Part shown: piece by piece, positions 12,015 to 23,910 of the stretch
Layout: each line of letters opens with the position of its first letter
Position numbering within the stretch: position 1 is the first letter of the stretch
Origin: Chelonoidis abingdonii
Lineage: Eukaryota; Chordata; Testudines; Testudinidae
Length of the DNA: 64,000 bases
NCBI RefSeq assembly: GCF_003597395.2
Contig: NC_133778.1
Span: 28,868,918 to 28,932,917 of the forward strand
Direction: 5' to 3'
Notes under the pieces: model-generated
The model's database searches: none
What the model was told of the DNA's origin: nothing
What the model saw: only the letters and a program-made list of their open reading frames with translations
Translations under genes and position numbers: made by a program

Positions 12015-12560
12015 ACTGCAGACTTTTGCTCCCCTCCCCCCAGATTTACAACACCAGTGTCCGATGGGAATATGGTAGATGTAGTAATAATATTTAATGA
12101 AGCATTTGACAAAGTCTCATGCAATTTTAGACTCAAAACTGTTGGCTTGGATATGAACACTGTTCATGGGTTGAGAAGTGGCTAAACAACTGGATTAAAG
12201 ATTAACAATCATGTATTTAGTTGGGGGAAGTGTCTAGTGTGTGTAACATCACAGAGATCTCTCTTAGGTCCAATTTTTTAGAGAGCCTTCAGTAATGACC
12301 TAGAAGAAGAGAGAAACAGCATGTTAATGCAATTCACAGATGATACTAAAGAGGGAGTTGTTGTAAATGATCGAAATATGGGCAGAAAATAATAAGATCA
12401 GAATCAATTTAGAAAAATGCGAGCTGTTATAATCCAGCTGGGGAAAAATAACCCGAAACACATGTCAGCATGTTAGAGAAATGCTGAAAGATACTTGCGC
12501 ATGCTAATGGACAGAAAATTAGATCTGAGTTGACATTGCAATACGGAAGCAAAAGAGAGT
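12015..12560 (+). pseudogene. Old CR1 reverse-transcriptase remnant
   Basis: On the plus strand a decayed CR1 RT can be followed: a GTAATAATATTTAATGAAGC segment corresponds to the V-x-x-x-F-x-x-A-F-D block, AAAGTCTCATGCAAT to the KVPH region, and CAGATGATACTAAAGAGG reads A/T-D-D-T-K-E, the catalytic box. The downstream AAATGCGAGCTGTTAT and AATGGACAGAAAATTAGATC keep the spacing of the CR1 'KC-V-L-' and 'D-KL' segments. Multiple stops and indels are present. It is more diverged than the copy at 2339-3565, which suggests an older insertion. Confidence 0.7.
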
Positions 12561-13530
12561 AAAACTATGGTTCCTATCCTGCTCTCTGCTGCATAGCACA
12601 GAGTGGAGACAAACATGGTTAACGTGCTCAAATTGGACAGAAAATAATAGGATAAAGGAGCTCAGTCTTTCATCTGTCCTTGAGTCAGCAGAAGCCCTTC
12701 TGCCCACATAGTATGTGGAAATGTTGGGGACATGGCCTGCTGGAAATGGAGAGAAATTGATGTATACTATCCTAGCCAGCCATGGATTTTGGAGCATTAT
12801 GTTCCAATCCATTCTATCCCTACACATGCACACATTCACCAGACTGAGTACCAGTGCAGATTTGTACTTCCATCTGGGAAGAGGAGCCATGACTAAGCAT
12901 AGAAGGGTAATGTAATGACTGGTATTTATGTGTAGCCTTCCTGCTTTTGCTTCCTGTACCTGTTCCTGTTTGTTTCCTGGTTCCTCCTCCCTGAACGCAA
13001 TGTTCCAATTCCTATTCCTTTGTGTGTATCTATGTAGTATTGAATGTGTGCAGTTACTCAGGGCCTGCTGCTACATACTTGCCATTTGGGCTGTTATGTT
13101 TTGTTCCGACTGTTGTTGTCTTAACTGATTCATGTTTATTACATGTTTTGATTGACCACCTACTTGCGTTTCTTGCTTAGATTTCCTTGTGTTTTGGCAT
13201 GGATGGTTCTGATGCTGTTCTGGGGTGCATCAGAGCATAATAGTCAAGAACTTCTTATTGATTCATGGGATATGAGATGGGGCTCATGTTTCCCAAGGAT
13301 TCTCAGTGGATCAATCAGTGTGTGATTGGGAGGGTATGCCCAAATATGATTTCTCTGTGGCACTTAGGACAATGGTTTGTATTTTCCATTGTTTAAAAAA
13401 AGCCAGGGGCATTGAGTATTGGTTTTTCCTGTCCTATTGATTTCCATGAAAGTGGGTAAACCAACCCCCTGAAATAATAATTAATAAAAACTCCAACTTT
13501 TACATTGTCTTTCCCACACTAAAAAACGTA

Positions 13531-13553
13531 TCAGCCTTCTAAAGGAAGGCTGA
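13531..13553. repeat. Perfect 9-bp-arm hairpin
   Basis: TCAGCCTTC (13531-13539) pairs exactly with GAAGGCTGA (13545-13553) around a 5-nt loop. There is no adjacent T-run or gene to suggest a terminator; its role, if any, is unknown. Confidence 0.6.
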
Positions 13554-14736
13554 AATTTAAGTTGATGCTTCTCAACTAGGTGACCCTCTTATAAACAAGC
13601 CATGGCATCCCAAGGGTAGGAGTTGTGTAAAGTTCAGTCTTTTCCTACAGCACTTACAGCCACGGAGCAGGCATGTCGAATGGAGCAACAGCCAAACCAG
13701 ACTGATATATTAAGTCTTACTTGGGGCCTACTAGCCTTGACAGTGTCCCTTTAGGAATGTGAAACTTTAAAATAACATTTCTGCTGAGTCTCTCGCGTAA
13801 TGAAATTAAAGCATAATGAATATGCCTCACATCTCATGAGATGTATGTTTTCTAATTTGTTGGCTGCAATATATTGGATTAAATCCTCTTTAAACCACTA
13901 CCTGCATTAGTTGGAGAGTGGGGGGTGGCTGCACAATGAAAGCCACTTCTGGAGAGGTGGCTGAGGCTTTTTTATTCCCAGTATTACAATCATAGTACTA
14001 TGATGTATTTTATTATGGCATTAAGTACAGAATAGTCTCACATTTTTGCCACTGAAGTCCCATACAAATATTTTACCTGCTAAAATGTTTTATTTTAAAG
14101 AAATAGAAATAAAGTGATAGTGTTGTGCTTTTAACTTCATGTTGCACATATTAAAAAGATGTATCATGCAATATTAAAAGATGTAAAGGAACATCATCTC
14201 CCAAATTCATCAGTTTACAATTTCCTAACATCATCAGTGCCCTTTGGTTTGGGCTTCCAGGTCATCAACATTAAATTCTTCAGAGGAAATAAGAGATATT
14301 TCTGCAGGATGTTACAATTTAGACCAGTGCAGTGAAGTTTGGTTTTAATTTGAAGGAAAAAGCCCCTGAATTCTCCATGGATTACAATATTCTATAGCCA
14401 GGGAATATTTGGAAAGATTTTTTTTTAAAGGTAATACAGTGTCTTAATGGGGTCTGCCTGGGAACTACTTTTTTATACAAATGTGTCTCACTAGTGAAAA
14501 TGCTGGAAGATGATTTCCAGATGTTTAAATGCTTGTTTTGGCAAAAGTCACAGAATATTGAAACGTGTTGGCAAAAAAAGGAAGAAAGGAAGTGAAGCAC
14601 TGATGTAAGAGACATCAAGCATTAGGACAGGCGTAGCACGCAGAACATGGAACATGGAGACATGTGGGAGAAAGAAGAGACAACAAATTAGTATGGATAC
14701 TCTGATAACACTGAATGTTAAAACTGTATTTCATAA

Positions 14737-14757
14737 CTTACAGCGTCACGCTGTAAG
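14737..14757. repeat. Perfect 9-bp-arm palindrome
   Basis: CTTACAGCG (14737-14745) is followed by TCA and CGCTGTAAG (14749-14757). The dyad includes two CpGs in an otherwise CpG-poor, AT-rich stretch. It could be a protein-binding dyad or chance. Confidence 0.6.
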
Positions 14758-15136
14758 AACATTCAAATCACTACTGTGATAATCAGTGTAATTTTCTTGT
14801 TACAACTTTTTCATGCTTTTAACTGAAACGGGGTGTGGTGGTTTAAAAAAATGGAGCTAAATTTGTATATTGTAGGTATCGTATGTGATGTTTTGATACT
14901 GTTTGGTTTTATGCCCTTGGGGTAAGGGATAGTATCTTTGTGTGAGTTGCCTAACACAGTGTAGCCATGATTCTGATTGAAGTCTATGTATATAGCAATA
15001 TACATATTAAGAGGTAACAATAATAACGTAATACTTTTGTTTGTTGGAGTGGGTATATCCTGCAGGCAGAAGCTGAACCTCAGAAATAATTCAGTCTGAG
15101 GTTACCATAGTAAACCAACTTTTACTGTTGATAGGC

Positions 15137-15157
15137 GCAGCTCCCAAGAGGAGCTGC
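15137..15157. repeat. Perfect 8-bp-arm hairpin
   Basis: GCAGCTCC (15137-15144) pairs with GGAGCTGC (15150-15157) around a 5-nt loop. No other structure is attached to it. Confidence 0.5.
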
Positions 15158-16444
15158 ATCAGAACAAACACTTACCAGCATCTAAATGTCGATACACTCA
15201 GTTAAACAGAACTTGAGATTGTTTGTCATATCTGTTGACTGCCAAGAATGTTGCAGCATACATCACCTTGGGTCTTACTCTCGAATTTAATGATCTGTTT
15301 GATTATCTGAACTCAATTCTTATAGCCAGCAGAAAGATCTACTTGGCATTTAAGACCTAGTCCAAATCCCAGTGAAACAGTCTCCACTTGATTTCTGTGA
15401 GGAGGCAGATTGAGGCATTAAGCCATGATCCAGCACAGCATTTAAATGCAAGATTAACTTCCATGCTGGACAGAGTCCTCAGTTTGTTTGTTTGTAATTT
15501 GCAGAATTCTTGTGTTAATCATTGTATTCTAAAATGTACAAGTGGAAGTAGATTTTTAAGTGCTGAGGGTGAGAATTAGAGCAGAAGCATAAAGTGGCAA
15601 AAAAAGGAACAAGGGGAAAAATCAGATGTGAGCTTAAGTAATTTCTTATTTATTAATGGCTTTTTCAAAGATAAAAAATGAACCAGATTTTATGCTTAAT
15701 GTACTTGCCTAAGTACCTGCACAGCCTGTCTGCAGTTAGGAGTCAGGAGGAAGATCACAGTAGTAAGCTCTATTGATTGAGTGGAAATATGAGGGCCTTG
15801 GAATTTTGTGAGCTTGCTGGTTTGTTTTTTAACTTTGGAGTAATGGAAAAACCAACCAGTTGTTTTTTTCATTGTTTTTAAAGATGCAGACCAAGCCATC
15901 AGTGACAGTATACAAATAATCCAGCTATAAATAGCCTTTATTCCATAATGGATAGTAAATTACAAATCTAAAAAAAAAAATATATGACATTTTCTGTAAT
16001 TTGCCAAATAAAAAAATTTCTTCAGAATTAGTAAATGAGGGTAAAAATCCCATGTAATGTATAATTTGGAGCTTCAGGCTCACCACATTAACTGCCTGCT
16101 GCACTGAGGTCCCTTACGATCTTGAAATTGAACTTGCATAACATTTCCTTATCAAAAGAGAAGTTTTAAAATGGAGTCAGTGTGACGGAGAACAGTATAT
16201 TCTAGTAAAGAATCAGAACTCAAATACATCCAGAAACCACAGAAGTTATATATGTGCAATAGATAATGAATGGCAGGTGTACTTTTATTATTTCTAGTTC
16301 ATAAGTGAGGTGAGGGAAACAAAGAGGTCACGAATGCCTAAATTATGTGTATACAGTTAAAATTAGGATCATATTGAATTGTAGAACTTGAAGAAAAATC
16401 CTACTAAATTATCCAATTGATTTAGCTGGCAATGCATGATTGTT

Positions 16445-16570
16445 TCTTACAATTCAAGAAATCTCGCTTGCTTGGACAGCACAACTAAGATTTGAACCTG
16501 GGGCCTAGCTCCTGTGGGAGAAACGTATGCCTCGACCTACAGCCATCTCTTTGATCACTTAGAGGTTTCC
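16445..16570 (-). repeat. tRNA/MIR-type SINE fragment
   Basis: On the minus strand the segment reads like a pol III SINE head: AGGTTCAAATCTTAG fits a B box (GGTTCAANNC), preceded by a CTGTAGGTCGAGGCA stretch. The plus-strand mirror, aagatttgaacctggggcc, is typical of MIR-like SINEs in antisense. The ends are not defined. Confidence 0.45.
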
Positions 16571-16703
16571 TTTGAAATCCATAAGGATCTCTGTTTGTTG
16601 GGCTTGAATTCAGAATACAGTGCTGGTTTGAAAGTCTAGAACTTTTGTGTCTTCATATGCATTCCACATTGCATCAAATCCTGTACATTTTTTTGCAACT
16701 AGA

Positions 16704-17540
16704 ATCATAGAATCGTAGACTTTAAAGTCAGAAGGGACCATTATGATCATCTAGTGTGACCTCCTGCCGAATGCAGGTCACAAAATCTCACCCACACACT
16801 CCTGTATCAAACCTGTGTCTGAGTCATTGAAGTCCTCAAATCATGGTTTAAAGACTTCAAGGTGCAGAGAACCTTCCAGCAAGTGACCCTGCCCCATGCT
16901 GCAGAGGAAGGTGAAAACCTCCCAGGGCTTCTGCCAATCTGCCCTGGAGGAAAATTCCTTCCTGATCCCAAATATGGCGATCAGCTAAACCCTGAGCATG
17001 TGGGCAAGACTCACCAGCCAGACACTCAGGAAAGAATTCTCTGTAATAACTCAGATCCCACCCCATCTAACATCCTATCACAAGCCATTGGGCATATTTG
17101 CCGCCAGTAGTCAAAGACGAATTAATTGCCAGAATTAGGCTATCCCATTATATCATCGCCTCCATAAATTTATCAAGCTTAGTCTTGAAGCCAGATATGT
17201 CTTTTGCCCTCACTGCTCCCCTTGGAACGCTGTTCCAGAACTTCACTTCTCTGATGGTTAGAAACCTTTGTCTAATTTCAAGTCTAAACTTCCTGATAGC
17301 CAGTTCATTGGTACTGAGCTTAAATAATTCCTCTCCCTCCCTGGTATTTATTCCTCTGATATATTTATAAAGAGCAATCATATCTCCCCTCAGCCTTCTT
17401 TTGGTTAGGCTGAACAAGCCAAGCTCTTTGAATCTCCTTTCATATGACAGGTTTTCTATTCCTTGGATCATCCTAGTAGCCTTTCTCTGAACTCTGTTCC
17501 AGTTTGAATTCATCCTTCTTAAACACGGGAGACCAGAACT
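16704..17540 (-). pseudogene. CR1 LINE 3' portion, 5'-truncated
   Basis: Minus-strand CR1 copy. The frame 17513-17148 gives a 121-residue segment of the C-terminal CR1 RT: VQRKATRMI, LSYERRFKELGLFSL, KRRLRGDMIALYKYIRG, a FRLEIRQRF block and FWNSVP, ending FKTKLDKF. The 3' end on the minus strand lies at about 16704, where the plus strand shows TAGAATCATAGAATC and GTCAGAAGGGACC. The protein segment is intact over 121 codons, which is long for this window and implies a younger insertion than the copies at 2339 and 12015. It is still truncated and has no endonuclease or catalytic core. Confidence 0.93.
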
Positions 17541-18848
17541 AGTAATGTCTGACTCTAAATCTCCTCAGACTTCTCATATTTGCACCCATTGAAAACTGTA
17601 ATGTAAAACATTTTCATGGAGGTTTTTAAACCCTGTGGGTAAGCAAGCGAGGAAGGATCACGAGTATCCCATTGTCGCCGATTGTAAATTGTTCATACCA
17701 TGGAATTTTTCATTAGTATGTTTCTACTGTTTTTAAAACTTTGAAGTAGTTAAAAAGTGGGGATAAGCAGCAGTTATTTCTTTATGGTTTTGTTCCACTG
17801 TGTTCAGTCTGTTTCTTTGAGGCTAGTGTTGGTTTCCTAGGAAACAGCTGCAGCATGGAATTTTGTCTGTTTTACAGACACTGTCTGAGACGTATATACT
17901 TTGTATATACACACTTGAATGCGATGCACTGAGAAAGTAAATACTTGATGATTTAGGCCCCAGTTCAGCAAAGTACTTAAGAGCTGAATTTTAAGAACAT
18001 GAATAGCTCCACTGACTTCAGTGGAAATACACCTGCTTAAAGTTACACATGTGCTTAACTACCTTACTGAATAAATACTTAGTGTTTTTTTTTGTTGTGT
18101 TTTTTTATTTTTTCCAATATAACACTGAACATTCAGGAAATTATTCTTGTGGAAAAATATTTGGTTAGGAAAAAAGGCATAGCAATGAGTTAATTTAGTT
18201 ACAGCGGGCTAGGTAGTTCTGATTGTGCTGTGATGTTTCTACTAACCATGTTGAAATAATAGAATGTGAGTATATGTAGATATTATTTCCAACTACTATA
18301 GCATATAAGTAGAATGTTAAATATATATTATTTTTCAATATTAGAACTGTGCACATTTTTCATAATGAAACCCCAAACAAGGCAACACTATCCTGGATGT
18401 GAGTTTTGTTAGAAATCGAAAACTCAGTTCAAGTTCATGTGATTTTGAATTAAGCAGGACCCAGTACTGAGTAACTGTAGTGGAGTTTCACTTAGTGTTT
18501 TGTAGTTTGTTCAAATCTGAAACTCAAAGAAAAATTCAAGGGATATGAACTCCCATGAATCAAAAGTGAATGAAGGTTTGCAGAGTACTAAAGAACAGAT
18601 GTGTACTGAGTACTGAAGATGAACTAGTTGGCAAATACTAGAAGTGCCTGCGTAGGGAAAGCTGAGGTTCAGATTTGGTTCTATCTACAGCTAGGCTTAC
18701 CGGCAATGAAACTGCAATGAGATATTTGAAATGTTCATCATCATCAGCTATAGTGCAGCCCAGAAGAACATGTGTTTCGTGAGCCCATCCCTGGAGTGCA
18801 GATAGCAGGAGAATGCTGGCTGCACTGAGAAAGATACTGGTCTCTTCA
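17541..18848. other. Unique non-coding DNA with one fold-back repeat
   Basis: A fold-back repeat occupies about 17950-18065: GCAAAGTACTTAAG on one side and TTAAAGTTACACATGTGCTT on the other, with CTGACTTCAGTGG between. This is a common interspersed palindrome in reptile genomes. The rest shows nothing I can name. Confidence 0.5.
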
Positions 18849-19214
18849 GGTATGTCTACACTGAATTGTAAACCTTGGTCTGTGGGGCCTGGGCTTTTGG
18901 ACTTGGAGTTTCCAGGCCCCTGCGCGAGTATCTACAGTTGTTGGACTTGGGTCTTACAACCATGCTAATGCAGCCATACCGCACTACACAGACCTTTTGA
19001 CTTGGGTCTGCGGCTTGACCTGTGTCCACTTTGTAAAATTACAGGGTGTAGACCTGAGTCACAGTGGGCTTTGGCTCTGACCCATCTCCCAGCAGGACCC
19101 TGGGTTCTGAGTGCTTGCTGATCCGAATCAGACTGATTTGTGTGTGGATGGAAGCTGAGATTGGACTCAAACCTGAGTCAGAGCCTGGGCTAACTGTGCT
19201 GTGTAGACATACCC
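18849..19214. mobile_element. Harbinger-like MITE, complete
   Basis: Terminal inverted repeats GGTATGTCTACAC (left) and GTGTAGACATACCC (right) bound 366 bp. A 3-bp direct repeat, TCA, flanks them (18846-18848, 19215-19217). Short TSDs of 3 bp with GGN..GTCTACAC ends fit PIF/Harbinger-derived MITEs. The interior repeats CTTGGGTCT and GACCTGAGTC motifs and has no coding frame of note. Confidence 0.72.
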
Positions 19215-19439
19215 TCAGACCATATCATATCCTAGGTTCTCTAGGCCCACTATTAGAGCACTGAGGGCTTATTCAAAGCCATTGTCTTCAGTAGGCTTTG
19301 CATCGGGCCTAGAAAGAAAAAGCCTTTTCTAAGATAAAAAGCATTCTCCTGCCTGCCCACCTTCTAGAGCAGGAATCACAATATGATGAATTTACGACAG
19401 AAATACCATTACACAATGTTGCAACTCAGCCTCCAAATA

Positions 19440-19590
19440 CAGTTTGATGTAGAGGGCTAGGTTCTGCCACCGTTACTTGTGTTTGTACCTTACTGTATGA
19501 GAAGTCTCATTTATCTCACTAAGACTACTTGGAGAGCCTGATGCTACTTCATGTGAGTACAGATAGCAGATTCTGGCTCAGGCTACTAAA
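19440..19590. repeat. Diverged fold-back repeat
   Basis: TAGGTTCTGCCACC near the left and AGATAGCAGATTCTGGC near the right form the arms of a fold-back element, with CTCATTTATCTCACTAAGAC between. The arms are imperfect, so this is an old copy. Confidence 0.45.
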
Positions 19591-19742
19591 CTCTTCCAAG
19601 ATTGGTTGCTTCATCTGTAAAATGCCTAGACGTGTGAAAAATCACACTCTGATAGGTCTGTTGATTTTAGCTAAAGATATGGTGTGCCTGTAAGATGAAA
19701 GATAAATTGTACTAACTAAGGTATAAGCATGACATAAGGTGT

Positions 19743-20430
19743 TGTCATAGGATGGCTGGCCCCCGTGAATGAAGTAGAGCCAGCACTCCTGTGCCAGGAC
19801 TTGTGCTCCTGGGGCACGGGGTGGGGGTGGGGCAGGGACAGACAGAACCTGAGGGCTATAAAAGGACAGGAAGAGACCCAGTGTGTTGGAAGGGACCCAG
19901 TGAGAGAGAGAGGCCTAGTGAGAAAGAGCCCTGATGGAGAGGTGTGCTGGTGAAGCAGAGCAGACTGATTCAGTCAGGAAGGGCAGGTGAGAGCTGCCAG
20001 AGACCAGGGGAGTGGTGGACTCCTAGAAGGAAGCAAAAGATAGTTCCTGGGAGAAGACTGAAGGCGGAGAGCAGCAAGAGGAGTTTGTTGGCTGACTTTC
20101 CCAAGCCAGAGAGCCGGGGCTGGAGAAGGGTGAAGCAGAAGGAGCAGCAGAGGGAGTTGCCTACAGACTCTAAGCTGGAGAGTTGGAACAAAGGCTGTAG
20201 AGGGCTGAAGGCAGGGGATCAGTGGGTGAGTGTGTTCACTGACCTCTCCAGGGCTGGAGAGCTCGATTGAGAGGAGGGAAAATAAGGGATGCTCCCCTGG
20301 TAAGGATATTCCCAGGAGAGAGGCTGTAGGGGTTCTGCTGGGGAGAGCGGGTTTTCACTCCAGTTGAAGGGGCTGGGGTGGCTGTTCTGGTACAAGGACA
20401 GGGGAGACTGCCAGAGAGTCAGTGCATGGT
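19743..20430 (+). mobile_element. Possible solo LTR
   Basis: The block begins TGTCATAGG, is GC- and purine-rich, and carries a clear TATA box, GCTATAAAAGGACAGG (about 19856), followed by an A/G-rich transcribed region. This is the layout of an LTR promoter. I could not identify a matching 3' CA end, a TSD, a primer-binding site or any gag-pol sequence, so the right boundary and the class are uncertain. The frame at 19944-20270 is probably composition-driven. Confidence 0.4.
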
Positions 20431-20439
20431 TGCGGGCGC

Positions 20440-21980
20440 TGGTGCCTGTCTCAGTTTCCCTTTTCAGAAGCCCCACTAACTCCATACAAGCTTGTCTTCT
20501 AATCCATCAACATGGATTTTATTAACATTGTTCAAAATAGTTCATAATACAGTAAAAGTCCCAACATAAATTCCATTCGTCACCCCAAGTGCACATAATC
20601 ATTAAGACCACCCTACATCTTCTCCTTGTGCTGTGGCCTACTGCATGTGGGTGTGCCAGGCAGGGCTGCCCTGCTTACAGGTGTGTTATCCAGTCTTGCT
20701 AGCTGTGCAGAGTATATTATATGAATTTGCTGAAAAACAATTAAATTCCAGGATTTTGTAGCCTTATCTCATGGTAAATCATTCTTTCAACGCTTTAAGA
20801 TAATACTTGACTGCACACAAAGGGAATTATTCTAGATTTTGTTGTTTAAAGAGAGTTATGAAACACTGCCAAGGCAGTTAGGATTATTAAAATATATTCC
20901 AGTATAAATATAGGTCATTTTGGACTCTTCTGTAAAATCTTTTCTCCAGTCCATCCTCTTCTTTGTATCATCAGCAGCGGAGAAGAACATGGATTTGTGG
21001 CATCCTTGTGATTCCCTCACCAAAACAATAAAATAAAATCACTGAGGGTTAATGAATAGACTCATTTCCTGATCTTCAGTTATTTATTTAACATGGAATC
21101 ATAAGGTTTGGGACTGATTTAGCCTAAGGGTACACTTTTGCTGAAGCGAGTTTCCAACAATTGTTTGTTAGTAGTGCCAGTTCAGAGTTCTGTCACACGG
21201 AATAGATATTGGAGTAAATTTTGCAGAGTTTTGTTTTATTTAAAGTTGTCTTAACTCTATCTTGCTTTCAGTTCTTTTTTATTTTTCTTTGCTTGAAGCC
21301 TGAAAATCTTTCCTGAAGTATAGAAGATTTATTATTTTCTGAGTCATTTGTTTACACAATGGAACACAGCTCACTATGTAATGTAAACATCAGAATTCTG
21401 GTGGTCCAACATTTGCAGATAACATTGTAATTGTTTGTTTAAGAGCACAGCTGGTAGTTCCCTACGGACATTTGTCACCTCTCTGACAAAGCAAATTGCT
21501 AATAATATGAGTTCTGTTGACACCTAATATATTGTGTGTTTTAGACACAGGGCATCCTTGGATTGAATTCAGTTTGCCCCTGCTTCAAGAGCCAAAAACT
21601 TTTCTGCACTCACGTGTATAAATATAACTGAGCTTTGGTAAATCACTTTTGACTAGTGTAAAGCACATTGGCCACATCTTCTAATGTGTCTGTGTATGCA
21701 ACAACCCTAGAAATGATGGGCCTAAGGCATAATATTCTAATGAGTCTTGCTCTAGGCGGACACTGACATTTGGTTAAATCAATTTAATGGAAAATATACT
21801 TAGTCCTCATGATGACTCCCTTAGCTGTACTGAATGCCTTAGTTGGTTCATGCCTGTGTGATTGAAGAAAAGAGACAGTAATGTAATTTTTTTCATTAAA
21901 AACATAGAGGTTATCAAAAATTAACTCTAATTTTGGACATTGCACTGCTTTGGAGTGCCCAACTTTAGACACTTGTAGCT
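20440..21980. other. Non-coding, mostly unique
   Basis: No gene or element boundary supported. The sequence is AT-rich with several ordinary A/T runs. Confidence 0.5.
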
Positions 21981-21984
21981 ATGT

Positions 21985-22140
21985 AAAGTTGCCTGCCATC
22001 TTTTTTAGAGGCCACTTTTGAAAACTTCAACCTAATAGATACGCCCAAGATTATGGAGGAAGTCTGTGGCAGAGCTGGAACTAGAATTTAGATACTCAGA
22101 TTGGCAGCCCTTTGCTTTAGCACAAGGCATTCTACCTAAA
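21985..22140 (-). repeat. MIR-like SINE fragment
   Basis: The plus strand shows CCCAAGATTATGGAGGAAG, then TGGCAGAGCTGGAACTAGAA, matching the order of the MIR core and B-box region in antisense. It is diverged by indels and substitutions. Confidence 0.5.
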
Positions 22141-23695
22141 TATGACACTTTGAAGGGGGTCATTCCTCATTTGTATCTCTGCTCTATTGTTTGTGACTCC
22201 ACAGATTGATTTCCTAAACCTGATTTCAGATTATGAGCCATTGCAGGCATGTGCTTAGACCTTACTTGTGGACCTACTGTACACAGAAAGACATCAAATG
22301 TTTCCTGGAAGGGTCTCCTCCATCTTTTCTACCTGACATTGTTTCCTTCTCCATGAAGAGCATGTAGAAGCTTGTTTCCACACATCTTCATTCTTGAAGA
22401 TGGAATTGTCATCACAGAGCCTGCCTTTGGGGCAGTGTTTTTCTTCCGCTCACTTTGACGCAAAAAGTAAATATAATGGATTTTCCAGGATCTGTGGTAA
22501 CACGATCTGTGTTGCATTATCAGGAGCCAAAAGTGCTTGCAAAATTCATGTTTTCATTGCCTTTATTTTCTGGCATCTCATGTGATTAAGTGAAAGGTAG
22601 TGTTTGGTGCCACTAGGCTATGATACAGCAGAAGAACTTGCTTCAGAAAGAGATGTCACGAGCATGTGCTGTGCAGTCTGTGTGAAAACATCCGCTGTTT
22701 GCCTGCTACCGTGTCCAAAGGGAAGGGTCTGATTAAATCTTAAACAGGTCTGCATGTGCATTAGGCAGATGGGACACCATATGTGTGTATTAGGCAGGAC
22801 AGGCCAAACAATTGAGAAAAAAAATCAAACACATTTGCAACACCTTGTGATCCATATTAAAACTGGATAGAATACATAGAAAACACCCCCTCCTGCAACA
22901 GGAATGGTCTGATTTCAGAGCGAAATCTTAGACTCTGGAACTTACTTGCCTCTCCTTCATTAGAAAAACGTGGATGTGGCAACTTTAGGGCACTCTATAT
23001 ATTATACCAGGATTACCTTGAGGAAGTAGGTTAGTTTGAATGAAAGTGGATAGCAAGAGAAGGATTTAATTGTTGGATGAGGAAAATGCTCTTCGAATTT
23101 TGATCCATTTGAATTTAAAATGTGATTTTATAGCCTCTACAGGGTCCTCCAATAAATTTAAATAAATTAATGGCCTTTTGCTTCCTGTATACAGAAATGT
23201 ACCTCAACATCAAGCATTATAGGCCTGATCCTAATGGAATAAAACTCCAAAGTGTATTTCAAAGACATCTTAAGAAATTCTCTAGCTTCTACACTGTCTA
23301 TAGGTCAGCCAGCATTAGTAGTTCTTCCTGTGATACATACTGCCATAGTCATAGATCTCAAAGTATCAGTAACACTTATTATTTTAACGGAGCAATAATA
23401 GATGTTATCATACAAATTAAAAATAACATTATAGTGAAATTTTCCATGCAGTCCTGTTTAAGATTTAATTTTATTTTGAAGAAAACTGTGTTATGCTGTC
23501 TTTAAAATATTTTTTTAATCCTGGGTTATTTTGTTGAAATATCATCATGATTTTAATTCTGGTAACAATAATGTTATGCAATTATGTAACTATTCCATCT
23601 AGTCCTTAAAATCCTTGACTTACATTAATGAATTAAGGCTGAAGCTCTTATGAGGGAGAGAGGGAGATTTCCCTATGTATAAGTCAGGAAACCGA
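22141..23695. other. Non-coding, no recognised element
   Basis: No supported features. The open frame at 23170-23505 has an ATG but no known motif and no repeat or exon signals. Confidence 0.5.
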
Positions 23696-23910
23696 AGCAT
23701 GGAGGTTTAGGCATATATTTTCAAAGTGCCTGCTGATTTGGGGTGCCACCCAAAAGCGAAAAGTCTCCCAAAGAAGTCAACAGTTTTGAAAATGGAGACC
23801 TTAATGACTTACCTCAGTCACTTGGGAAGCATGTGGTAGAACTGGGAGTCCAAACCCAGCTTTCCTGCCCCTCTCCCATGTGCTTTAGCCACAAGACCAT
23901 CCTTATTAAG
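23696..23910 (-). repeat. MIR-like / tRNA SINE fragment
   Basis: The plus strand has GACTTACCTCAGTCACTTGG, then GTGGTAGAACTGGGAGTCCA and TGCTTTAGCCACAAGACCAT, the antisense pattern of a MIR-type SINE including the tRNA head (here reading as gct-agccacaagacca). The left part carries CAAAGTGCCTGCTGATTTGG, typical of a separate palindromic repeat, so two repeats may be joined. Confidence 0.5.

Larger units (their letters stand above)
12561..16444. other. Mainly unique non-coding DNA with small hairpins
   Basis: No gene is visible. Short inverted repeats occur at 13531-13553, 14737-14757 and 15137-15157. Open frames here (for example 12715-12915 and 14382-14618) are short and featureless. Confidence 0.5.

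Noticed and set aside
13531..13553. A transcription terminator hairpin
   Set aside because: Rho-independent terminators are bacterial; there is no U-run or gene upstream and the sequence is vertebrate.
19743..20430. A host promoter with TATA box and first exon
   Set aside because: The TATA box and purine-rich downstream part fit an LTR better, and no coding exon follows. Left as a low-confidence LTR.
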